This document shows positions 33,871-45,051 of a stretch of DNA of 64,000 nucleotides, one piece after another. This DNA comes from Tribonema minus (taxonomy: Eukaryota > Sar > Xanthophyceae > Tribonematales > Tribonemataceae). Every line of letters starts with the position of its first letter. Position 1 is the stretch's first letter. The stretch lies in the NCBI GenBank assembly GCA_017506865.1, contig JAFCMP010000057.1, forward strand, positions 744,001 to 808,000. The letters run 5' to 3'. Made by a program: the position numbers and the translations under genes. The notes beneath the pieces were generated by a model, which was not told the origin of the DNA, made no database searches, and worked only from the letters and a program-made list of their open reading frames with translations.

Positions 33871-35560
33871 GTCACGGCTCACCGCAGGCTGCAAGCCTGA
33901 CAAGATATTGCCATTTACCGCTGCGAGTAACTTGTGGTTGGTGCCGTGGTGTGCAGCCGACTCCGCTTGCTCTCCAAGCACGCCAAGCCGCTGCCTGTCC
34001 CTCCTCCGCACGCCAGCCAGGGCTTCCGAGACACCACCACACGTTTGAAGTTCTCTCGAAGGGGCTACGCACGCTGGCATCACCTGAGGGCCGCTGGTGC
34101 TAGCTCCTGCAAGCCCTGCAGCCCAGCCCACCCACCAAACCAGCCGCATTCGCTGCCACGCCTTTCGGCGTTAACGAGCTTGGGACGCTTGTGTACTTTT
34201 ATTATGTACTTATGATCTTGTATTTATAGCAGCCCCAAGGTGGGCTTGATGCGTTGGATAAGAATGCAAAAAACTAAAATCGGACGGGCCCTTAGAGCCC
34301 TGCGTTGCAGGCTTGTACTAGACTCATGGGGGGCAGACACAGCGGCACCCAGTCTGAGCCACACCTATCGTAGCCGATGTCTCCATCTCTTGAGCGAAAA
34401 CGCCGGAGGACCGCGGTTATGCCTCTAGTATACATTTGGGCCAGAGGCGCCCGGTCCTCGATTCCTTGCCTAAGCACGCCGCTGACGTGCCTGGCCGAGG
34501 TTCTCTTTCTTGCGTGTTCAAGCAAACGATCTACAGTGTGCCCTGATGCTATCCGTATCCCCATGTTCCAATATCCCCTGCTGCTGCCCAAAGCCGTATC
34601 CTCACCACACGCGACTCCGCAGCTCCTGCTCACAGCCAGCATCTCCCATCCCCTTGCTGCCTGATGCACCCTCGCCACCATCAGCGCCACCGCGAGTGCT
34701 GCCGCACCTCTCGGTGCTAACGAGCTGTAATGTATGTACTGTAATGTAAGTGTTGTTTGTACAGATGTGCAGGCTTGCCTTTGCAGATCTTGACAACCAT
34801 GGATGCCCTCGGGCCTGTCAAGCTTTGTCATGAGGCACCAATGTACATGATGACGGCTGTACGCATGTCTATATTCACACTGTCAACATCGCACCCTGCT
34901 AATTGAGATCGCCAGTAGAGCAGCAGGCAGCATACCATCGGTCAGGTGGCAGATGAGATGAATATGACAATGGATTGCACGAATGTCCATCTCAGCACTA
35001 CCTGTTCCTGCTCAGTGCCCTGCACGCCCATGCCATTCGCCTTGCAACGTGGTCACATGTGACCATGTCACAATGATGGCAAGCACAGTGATCGATAAAA
35101 TAAGCCATCTGGTGGCGGGCCTAGAAAATTCAAACACTTGCATTTTCAAGCAGCGCGAAGCATTCGCCCCTCGCGCAAGTGTAGTTGCGCAGGGATGAGC
35201 GTTGATGTGGTGATAAAATTGACATGAAAAACAGGTGTGCATTGTTTGAATTGACAGCTCTGACATGCGCTGCGTTCGTTGAGACACGGTCATACCCTCT
35301 TCAAATGCTCAGCTGTTCTGTGGCAACACTGCAGCCGGCTTTCAGAACAACAATTTGCAGCATTCGGCATCACAAGGAGACATGCAGCAAGCAGCACATG
35401 AAGAGAGCACATGAGCCATCTCACAGTATCATCTTGTCTTCATAGCGGCCTTTAGTGGCTTGGCTTGTCCATGTGTAAAACTAAAAGCGAACAGTCAGAG
35501 CCCTTTATTGCAATATAACTCTTGCCGACTCGCTGTAGTTCTGCATGCACATCTACATGC
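33871..35560. other. Gene-poor stretch with related repeat ends
   Basis: 34140-34215 and 34690-34750 share CTCGGTGCTAACGAGCT-like and GTATGTACT-like sequence, suggesting two related element ends. 34980-35460 is a diverged copy of about 36960-37650. No supportable gene. Confidence 0.55.
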
Positions 35561-35681
35561 TCATTGTCCGCACGCTGACATCTGAATCAACTTCTACCCG
35601 AACTGTAGAACTGTCCGAGCTGTTGCTGCAACAAGTCGCATTGCTTGCACTGTACCTGCTCTGACTGCACGCGCCACCGCC

Positions 35682-36581
35682 TCAGCGCTCCGGGCAGCCG
35701 TTGGCGCGCAGCCATTGCAGCACGTGCCTGTGTTGATGCCCCTTCGCAACATGAACACCCAGCGGTCCACATGGCACCCATGTCTATGCGCTCACTGAAG
35801 CACCTCCAGGTGCTCGTGCTCTGCGGCCCTGTGGCATGTGTACATATCCCACGGGCACCCGTTGGCGCGGAGCCACTGCAGCATCTCCAGCCGCCCTGTC
35901 GCCGCAGCGCCCGCGCACACCCCGGCGTCCCACGGACAGCCATTCTCCCGCGCCCACTGCAACATCGCGAGGTGCCCATGCGCAGCGGCTTCCCGGCACG
36001 TGGTCGACTTCCATGGGCAGCCGTGTGCACGCGCCCACTGCAACACGGCCATGTGACCTCCCTTGGCGGCTTCGCTGCACGTTTTGTCGCACCAGGCACA
36101 GCCGTTGGCGCACGCCCACTGCAGCACCGCAAGGTGCCCATGGCGTGCAGCGCTGCTGCAGGTATCGCTGTCCCAACGGCACCCGTTATGTCGCAGCCAC
36201 TGCAGCAAGGGCAGATGTCCGCCTTTGGCAGCCTGCGATGCGTGCTTTGCCGATAACCGCATGGTGTACGGAGTGGGTAGATGGCGCAATCCTGGTGGTT
36301 TGCCGCAGCGCATGCACGCTTGCAGGATCATGTCCGGTAGCACGTCATTCTGCAACGCCCAATGGGTAAGGCTGGCGCTGACAACAGCGTCCTTCACCAA
36401 AGTAACCCAGTGCTTCGTGTGGAAGACCTCGCATCATAGTAGGCTTGTGCACCTTCTCGGCCGCACTGCGAAGAGCGACGCATGTGCTTCTTACCATGAG
36501 CGAGGGAGGCAGGAACGCCGCGATGCACTCAGCGAGCGCAGGAATGAGCATGGGGTGCCCTTCCGCCGCCCTCCTCCTCAC
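35682..36581 (-). pseudogene. Ankyrin-repeat protein copy B, frameshifted
   Basis: Same family as copies A and C: N-terminal LAECIAAFLPPSLMVRSTCV, then about eight GHLxVLQWARxNGCPW-type repeats. The frame breaks at about 36410-36440, where VHKP leads out of frame while KDAVVSASLTHWALQND continues in another, and again near 35790, where HLEVLQ is followed by a stop while the final repeat (ANGCPER, TGA at 35684-35682) is in another frame. With two breaks at positions different from the other copies, this is best read as a decayed duplicate. Confidence 0.82.
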
Positions 36582-36584
36582 GCC

Positions 36585-37801
36585 TCGTTTGCGGCATCTG
36601 TTGATGTTGATCGTTGCGGAGGCAATGACTAGCGCTGATGCTGCCTCGGCAGGACTGCTGGTGGCGAATTGAAACGTACAATATTACTGGCGTACTGTCG
36701 CTGGTGACGTGACTGAAGAAAAAACTCAAGTGAACTTCAACTGCGAACTTCAAGGACTGTTTTAAAAAGTTGACCTTGCCCAGCCTCATGACAAGTCCCC
36801 GAGGCCAACATGGACGCCATTCACTCTCATGCTCCATTCAATTTGCTCATAGAGGTCGAGCCGCCACACCGTAGAGTAGAGCAGCGGGCAGCAACAACAC
36901 TGGTGGCATAGTCTACGCATGTGTAACATGATTTGCACGACAGCATAACGCGAATCCTGTTCAGTGCCATTCGCGCCTGTTCCATCTGCCATATCAAATG
37001 TCCACATTAGGATCAAGTCAGAACAGTTCTGCCCACATATGATCGCATGCACAGTGATCGATGAGAGAGTCGGCTGGTGACTTTGACGACTACCAACAAG
37101 GTACTTTCAAAATTAGGCTATTCATGCCATGGCAGAAACGTCCACAGGCGTGTAAAGCAATGCATGCGCAGACAACCAGTTCATGACTGCCAAGTCTACG
37201 CATGGCGCTGCATGTGTATGTACTTTTTATTAATTCTCGCTCAGGGCGCGAAAAAGCCCAGATGATTGGCATCTAGCTGTAAGGAATCTACATGTCGTAT
37301 GACAGTCTGAAAGTGTATGTACCCTCAACTACAATGACATGCAACACACTGCGCTGTCTGTGGGTGCAGCGCTGGCCATGCGATCTCTACAGTGTGGACG
37401 CGCTGGACGTATGCTGCAGGGATGAGCATCAATGTGCTGATGCAATTGTCTAAAACCTTGATGTGCATGGTTTGCATTGACAGCCCTGACATGCGCTGCA
37501 TATGCTAAGGCACTGTGATGCGCTATTTGGGCCAACATTTGCAAATGCTCAATGACTTGCGGCAGTCCTGTAAGAGGCTCTGGAGTTGACTAGCAAGAAA
37601 GGGGTCATGGGCAAGCACTTAAGAGAGAGCACATGGGCCATTTTGCTGAATCGCTGAACGTCAGGTCGCATGCGCAATTAGTTGCTCATCATGCGCGCTG
37701 GCACCTGAATCAACCTCTAACCTACTGAGGGATTGTGCGAGCTGATGCGAAGCATGACGGTAATTGCACTGCACCTGCTCTGACTGCCACACGCTACCGC
37801 G
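36585..37801. other. Gene-free spacer between ankyrin copies B and C
   Basis: About 36960-37650 resembles about 34980-35460 (for example ATGCACAGTGATCGAT and GCAGGGATGAGC segments). B and C therefore sit in a tandem segmental duplication of at least 1.5 kb. No gene supported. Confidence 0.6.
37217..37316 (-). repeat. 100-bp dispersed repeat, copy 1
   Basis: In reverse complement this matches 52439-52538 with one visible mismatch. It contains ATTAATAAAAAGTACATA on the minus strand, like a polyadenylation-region or element 3' end. Confidence 0.9.
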
Positions 37802-38690
37802 TCACCCCTCCGGGCAGCCGTTGGCGCGAGCCCACTGAAACACATGCCATTGCCCAAACTCTGCGGCAACGCAACATGTGTTCGCGTCCCATGGCACCCA
37901 TTGGCCCGCAGCCACTGCAGCACCTCAAGATGTCCGCCCTGAGCAGCACTGCTGCACGAGCAACTGCTCCAAGGGCACCCGTGGGAATGCAACCACTGGA
38001 GCACCTGTAGCTTGCAGCACTGCTGCACACCCGACTGTTCCACGGACAGCCATTATCCCGCGCCCATTGCAATACGGCGAGGTGCCCGTAAGCAGCGGCT
38101 TCCCTGCACGTGCTTGACCTCCATGGGCAGCTGTGTGCACGCGCCCACTGCAACACCGCCATGTGTCCTCCCTTTGCGGCTTTGCTGCAGGTCGCCCTGC
38201 TCCAAGCACAGCCGTTGGCGCGCGCCCACTGCAGCACCATGAGGTGACCATGGCGCGCAGCTCTGCTGCAAGTACGGCTGTCCCAAGGGCAACCGTTACG
38301 TCGCAGCCACTGAAGCATGGGCAGATGTCCACTTTTGGCAGCCAGCGATGCGTGCTTTGCCGAAAACGGCAGGTCGCAAAGGTTGAGTACAAGGCGTAGC
38401 CCTGTAATATAGCCGCAGCGTATGCAAGCCTTCAAGGCCACCTTTGGCAGCAGGTCATTCTGCAACGCCCATTGGATAAGGCTGGTGCTGGCGACAGCAT
38501 CCGCCGCCAAGCTCGCCCACTGCTTATGGATAGGCGGGTGAACCTGCTCGGTCGCACTGCGGAAAGCAACGCACGTGCTCCTGACCATAAGCGAGGGCGA
38601 CAGGAAGGCCACGATGTACTCAGCGAGCACAGGAGTGAGTATCGGGTGCTGTGCCGCCGCCCTCCTCCTCATGGCTCTGGTATGTGGCAT
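37802..38690 (-). pseudogene. Ankyrin-repeat protein copy C, frameshifted
   Basis: Best preserved copy: from MPHTRAMRRRAAAQHP through the F-box-like VLAEYIVAFLSPSLMVRSTC and ankyrin-type repeats (HLMVLQWARANGCAW, HLAVLQWARDNGCPW). The frame breaks at about 38020, where SSAAS runs into the next repeat with several bases missing, and at about 37885, where TGCCATGG replaces the expected TGCCCATGG. The corrected end is ANGCPEG with TGA at 37804-37802. The frame is open upstream to 38870 through a Gln-rich stretch (CTG tract at 38725-38765), so a longer N-terminus is possible. Confidence 0.82.
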
Positions 38691-38870
38691 TCTGTTGCCC
38701 CTGGTCGTTGGTGCAGACACAAATGACTGCTGCTTCTGCTGCTGCTGTTGCTGGTGCTGCTGCTGTGGCGAGATTCGTCGAAGTGAGATCTTCAAGTTTT
38801 TCTTGAAAAACTTCAAGTTGGATCCTTGTGAAGAATCTGGGACAGGAGCCCGACGGACCGTACTCTTCAA

Positions 38871-40286
38871 GCTAAAGGTGGCGAGACGACAGGATCACGG
38901 GCAGAGGCAATCCCAATCACGGAGCTACCTGCATTACAAGTAGCGTGCGTACCTGATTCAGGGAGAGTGGAGGCGTATCATGTTCAGAGGAGGGAAGGTG
39001 CGCTTTCGGCAACAAGGGGGGGGCAGCCTGCACATGCCTATAGTGGCCGCTGTCGTTGGTGTGATCTCAGGGTGAGTTCACTGTTCGAGGCATGTCAAAG
39101 GGGCAGCAATTCGTCTGGCCATAATGCACATCATCAATCTGAGTTTTTTTATGAAGAGAGCTAGGCTTGTGCTGGTCGATCAATCGGGGGCTTGGCTCAC
39201 TGGCTCTTTGGTACCCAAGAAGGCTGGTGGTCGTCGCCAAAGTCGAACCTCACGTTAAATCCTTTCGAAGAGGCTGATGTCGTCATCTGAGGACGCTGGC
39301 TCAGCGTGTGCAAATTTTGAGGGTATGCAGCATGCTTGTGCATTATCAACTGGACAATGATGCTGTGAATGCTGCGTTGAAGAACCTCAGTCAAGACCTG
39401 CAGATCAGTTGGGCGAGCATACCGACACCATGCCTGCTCGCATGGCATTCATATGTAGGTTTCAAATAAGCGGCAATGCACCATGTGCAGATGCGCACAT
39501 GAGATGCAGTCGCCATTGCACTGGGCTGCACATGCAGCTGCCTGGTACGGTAACTCAAACCAAACTCATGCAAGGCGCGCCAGCCAAGCAGCAGCGCTCC
39601 GCAGCATAGTGCAGCACGTGGGACTGCGACGCAGGCGCCCACGAAACGCTGTAGAATTGATTTTTTCTTATGACCATGTTCATCACAAATGAATGCGGCA
39701 AAGATTCCCACACAACGTTGGGGAATGAATCCACACATGCCAAGCTTAGCTTCTGCGCCAAGGAATGGACTCACACATCCTAAACATTGCTGTTGCGCCC
39801 CCCACGCTGCATTGTCAGTCCTGTCATACATTCTACTGTAACTAGGGCTGCTTCAGCATATCATTTCACTGTATGCACTTGCAACTGGTGCCAGCCTTGC
39901 AGCTACAGTTGCAGGTTATGCTTGACGGTTATCTGATTACTGACCTGACCACTTCTACTGCAGTATGGCATGTGTCAGGTGCTGAGTTACACAGGTGCTG
40001 CCCACTGCCACCTCTTTTGGCAGTCTCTCTGGATGCAGCTTGTCATAATTTCTGGCTGAGAATTGGCCTTGATGGTCCGCTTCGCGTGGCTCACTCACAG
40101 ATTGAGATCACCAAGATAGAATGAAAAACGCATCAAAAAGATCGTTGAGCTCTAGAATAACGGATTTTTGTCCGAATTGACTTCGATGCAAGCACTTGTT
40201 ACCAGCCAGAACACATGATGACGATCGTCTGTGGTGCAATGGGGACAGACACTGTCCTAGCTTCAACTAGAGTATGTGTCTTGCAG
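38871..40286. other. Gene-poor stretch
   Basis: No ORF with recognisable domains or clean splice signals. If 40287-40512 is a real terminal exon, its upstream exons should lie here, but I could not identify them. Confidence 0.45.
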
Positions 40287-40512
40287 CTGGGCCATATACT
40301 CGTGTCTGTACAAATCGCTTGCAAAGGCTGCATGGACACTAAGCACCTTGCGTCGCTCCAACGCCTGTCACCTGGATGCTGTCAACAGGGTCTACATCTT
40401 TAAGCCCATACTGGAAGACATAGCTGCAAAGCAGGCGGCGCGGAAGGGACAGGAAGCGGGGGCGGCAGCACAGCAGCAGCAGCAGCAGCAACCTCAGAAA
40501 CAACAAGACTAG
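40287..40512 (+). CDS. Possible terminal exon of an unknown gene
   Basis: Preceded by an acceptor TCTTGCAG and open to TAG at 40510-40512 (74 codons). The reading contains WAIYSCLYKSLAKAAWTL, then HLDAVNRVYIFKPILEDIAA, and ends in a Lys/Ala-rich and poly-Gln tail. The amphipathic, helix-rich composition and the splice signal suggest a real C-terminus. I do not recognise the family and no upstream exon was found. Confidence 0.35.
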
Positions 40513-43500
40513 CTCGCAGAAGTAATTGCTAGCACAGTGCTTTGGTCACTGGGAAGCCAGCCGTGTTTTTTAGGAGTTTAGCTACATGTATATATATACA
40601 TACCGTCTTGACCCAGGGAGGGCACCGAGGCTGCTGACGCCGCCATCGGCCAATGCAAAGCACAACATGTAATATTGACCACCACATCAGTATTTTGCTG
40701 ATGCCTTGAGTCGGACCTGCTTCGAAGCATCTATTCTTCTTGCTGCTGTGGTGCTGGCGTCGACGTGTGAAGCAGCACCGACTGACATGTTGCAGACGAA
40801 TGTACATGTGAGTATATGCGCCATGTGCTGTGACCGTGCTGTCGTCATGCGGCGTGCATCGACGCATCTGGAGAAGTGTTCGCAACGCGCTGATGAGAGC
40901 AACACAATGTGGCATGTGCGGTTGACCATATTGTGTACCGCAGCGACATTGCACAAATGGGAGCTCACAGGCAGATGCTAGTTGTGCACATCGGTGTGGA
41001 CAGGCAATATCGCTGGATCACTGAAACGCAACTACTGCTGATGGTATTCTTGTCAAAATACCTGTTGTATCTAGCACTGCAGATTCAATGGCGTGTGAAT
41101 GAGTATGAAAGTGTGCAGCGGTAGATGATGCATGAAAAAAACCCATCAAATCAGAAATGTTGACAAGCACCGCCACAGTCTTCAAGAGATGCTAAAAAGC
41201 CATCAGCAACAAGTGGCAGACCAGATGACCGAAAAGAGGCCGTGCCCTTTGCCTTCAGCACCACATGGCATGGAAAACGTCCTTCACTTCGTGCCAAAAT
41301 GATCAGACTCGGCGATGCGGCAGTATAGCATGATACACATGCAGTGTAAGACAGGACTGAACCACCTAGAGTACTGCTACAACGTACCTCAATGTGCAAG
41401 GTTAGTAGTGAGCTGATTGCAGACAAAGTGAGCCCAACTCTATTGCAATATGTTGTGCGCCCATGCAATGCTTGCGAATGCGTTATCCGACGCTCAAGAG
41501 CTCAACATTCAGCGCTTGCTGACAATCTTGATAGTTGTTCATTATTCACCAATCAGCAACATCAGCAATATATGAAGCAAAATGTGGACTTTGCCACTAC
41601 GGCACATCTTCATCTGCAGTATGTTGTCAGCAGGTACAGGGTGCATGTTCAGTGCCCCCAAACTGCACATGGGCGACTGGCTTAATCAGCTTGCACCTGT
41701 TTCGATGAATACACACCACCACCTTCACCAAAGCATTTTCCATAGCACTTGACCTGATGGGTACATTGACTTCATTGTGTACTTTATGGTCAAAACATGG
41801 CTGTATGGTGAAGTGAGTGCAGCGCGCACAAGCATGCTGGAAGCAGTCCGCACATGAGGTGAATACTCCAGCGTCCGCATATATGGCGAGCCAGCAGGAC
41901 ATGACAGCGCAGAAGCTACTGAATGTACAGCGCACAAACTGTTGACACTGCTGTTAATCGACCTGCTTTTGCATGCAAACGCCATTCATGACAGGAACGG
42001 CATGCAGATGTAAAACAGTCGTGACCTGAGCTCGATCAAGAGGGTTTTCACAAAGCAGATGATCACACGCATTCATGAAGGATCACATAGTCTGGACAAA
42101 TGAAATGGAGCAACAACAGACCTTGCCTACAATGAGCAATTTACCTCAATGTGCCAAACACCCGCAAGCGTATTGCGCCTGTACTTGAATTTATGACACA
42201 GTTCACATCATGATCATCCATATCACAAAGCCAGGGTAGAACGCACACACAAACTCTCACCCCAAATGCGCTGAGAGTCTGCAGCGGGGTGTTACTCCTC
42301 GCATAACTGCCATGCCAACTAATTTTTTGTTTTGCGCGCACCAATAAAAATTTGGTGCCATTGGCGTTCGGCTGTCTGCTCCTTCGTTACGTGTCCGTTG
42401 GGCGCCAGAAGAAGCCCTTTCAAAGGCAATGCTGTGCTGTCTGCTCCCTGGTGACATGTCCTTCGCTTGCGGAAGAACGATGTCACAATCTATGCCATGC
42501 TGCAAGGCCGCCAGTTGATGATGTCCATGTGGGCATAGGCAGCTCGCCCATGTGCTCAATCAAAGCCCCTGCGTACTGCCAGTGGGGCCGTCAATGTGGC
42601 CGGTGCCATCATCCATATTGTGCAGTCTGCGCCATCAATGTAGCATTTCTGCTGGGCGGCCCAAGCACGAGGTGCCACGGGGCATGCCATGCAAATTAAC
42701 ATTATAACAGCTGGCTCTCATCTCCTCACAGTCACCAGCCATTCAAGGCGCTGCACCACCAGAAGCCCAACGACTCTCATTCAAGCACCTGCCATGGCCA
42801 AGGCGGTCAGTTCAGGGATTACACCAGCGTCCACGGTCTTCTGCTTGCATGTGGAACACCACCAGCATGCAATAGGTCAACAGGGCCCTCAGCGCAAGCT
42901 TGCAGCGGCCTCGTACGCAGGAGCCTTGCCGCACTGTCTGCTGCTTTCTCCTCTGCTGATAAAACTAAACACAAGTCTAATATATGCATGGATAGTAGGG
43001 TGGAGTGTGGGATACTAAGTACAGTACATCAGGCCGCAACAGGCTGCCAATGTATCCAGGCAAATGCACAAGCCTCTGCAGGCGTTGAAGACGAGACGGA
43101 ACTGACAACAGCTTGTCGACGCTGGTGAAGAACCTGACAAGGCTATTGCATGAAGCCTTCAAGCTTCTCTCGGCCCTCTTGTCCTGCATTTGCACACCCA
43201 GAATGTTACCTCCTTCTCATGTGGCACGCCGGCACCGCGGGCGCTGCAACGCCTGCCCCCCCGTCCCCCGCCCCGTCGTGCTGCACACATTTATGACCAT
43301 GAGTGTCGCCACTTCCTCCTGAGCTCCGTGGGTGCTATGGGCAGACGACAACCTCCGGCAGCCTCGAGGCTCGCCACTCCCCATTACCCGCTCTCAACGC
43401 ACTCGCTTCTCCCCATCAGTTCCGTCACCGTGCCGCCTCCCACTGCCTGCCCCGTCCTTCGTTTTTGTTTTGGAAGTGAAGTTGACCAGAGGCACGCGCA

Positions 43501-45051
43501 CGCACCCATGCAGGGGGGCGTGCACATTTTCTAGTGCGCAACCGCGTCAACGCAGCTAGTTGAGTGCTGCTCGTCGGTGCACGGTTGTCGGTGTTGAGGT
43601 TTTTACGTGGCGGCGGCAAGCGCGGACTCAACTTCAACCCGACGAAGCTGTGCTGCCGCCTAAGAGGACACTTTTGTGCACATCAGCGCCTCGCCACTGG
43701 CAAGCCCAGTCGCCCGCCGTCAAGTGCACGCCGTGCCACCGCGCAATTGCCCTCCTGGAACGCTCAACGCGACACACACACCAGCGGTGTGGACGACACA
43801 TCAAAGACGTTGACCAGCCGAGCTGACATCTGACATCGCGTCGTGCCTGACCGCTTCGTCGCGACGGCAGCAGCAGCAGCGACCCCTGTATGCATGCTGC
43901 GTGCATGCGGCCAAATCGAATTTAGGCCCCTAGGAAAGGAGTGTCAGCGAGTTTATGGTCATAAGACGCGGCGCCGCGCTCAGGATGCCGCCGGCCTCGC
44001 ACGCGCGCGCATCGACCGCCGCCTGACAGCAGCCTGTCCATCACATGCCATCGGTCCTCGCTGATGACGCAGTCAGTCGCTCTTGACGTGGCTAGGCCAC
44101 TAAAAAAGTCGTTACTGCAACGATGCCTTTCGAAGAGACCTGGAGACAGACGACTTTTTACTGCCGAACTGGCCAGTTGCCGGACGAGCGTTGGAGCTCT
44201 AAGATGCGGGGTTTGAGCTCTAACGGGTGCAAGGCTTTGTCTCCTTCCGTTGTTCACTCACACCAGAACCCGCGAGGTACGCACCAGCCTGCGCTGCTGC
44301 GCAGCAGGTGAACAGCCTGGCCTGCCAGTGCCTGCGTGCCATATACAGAGAACGCTTGCCAGCGCTGCCTTGCTGACGCTTCGTGAGTGGTGCCGTGCTG
44401 TTAATGGCTTTCGGCTGCCTATCTATCGTTCATGCTCATCGCTCTGCTGCTTGTCTGCCCCTGCGCTTACCGCCAGATCACGATCGCACTTCAGGAGAGA
44501 GAGCTTTCAGGTACGTGCTTTCGCACGCGATTTCTACTATCATTAGCGGCGCCAGTAAGGCTCTATTTGCCTGGCCTAGACGGAGTAGATGCACTGCTAA
44601 GCTGGCCAGCGTTCGGCCTGCGGTCTGTGTTGTCAAGGCCGCATTTTACGATCTTCGCCGGTTGCGAGAAGCTGACCTTTTTGAGGGAGTGGTTTGGGTC
44701 TGAGATGGAGCTAAGTGCCTCCTTGTACCAGTGTGCAGCTGCTATGTGTCTTCTTTGAAAGTATACCTGTACTTGTGCATTGCTGCACTAGTAGGCATGG
44801 GCATCACCGTTCCAAGGGTTTGACCTGAAGTCCACATGATCATGAGTTGAAAGCCAACATTTGCTGTTGAACCTGCAAGCTGCAAGTGCAACTCACCCTG
44901 GCTCTTGGCCATAGACAATATTCAAGTGCCAGAGTCTATGCAATGATAGCGCCTTGCTGCCTTCCTCCTGCCCCCCATATCTGATCAATGTGTTTGATGC
45001 TTCTGCCCATCCTCGTGCGCCACAGGCTTCACAGCCCCGACCCAGTGGACA
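40513..45051. other. Gene-poor, partly GC-rich stretch
   Basis: Short ORFs only. 43.2-44.75 kb is GC-rich, and an open frame at 44432-44758 reads a hydrophobic start then RPHFTIFAGCEKLTFLREWF; it could be a 5' exon of the TBC gene, but no junction was established. The 45052 exon is preceded by an acceptor-like GCCACAG at about 45024, so an upstream exon is possible. Confidence 0.45.

Noticed and set aside
43190-43534. 114-codon Pro/His-rich ORF
   Set aside because: Overlapping frames are equally open because of C-rich sequence; no recognisable motif.
44180-44240. 5S rRNA or other Pol III gene (GAGCTCTAA motifs)
   Set aside because: The repeated GAGCTCTAA is short, and the surrounding sequence lacks 5S internal control regions and any foldable conserved core.
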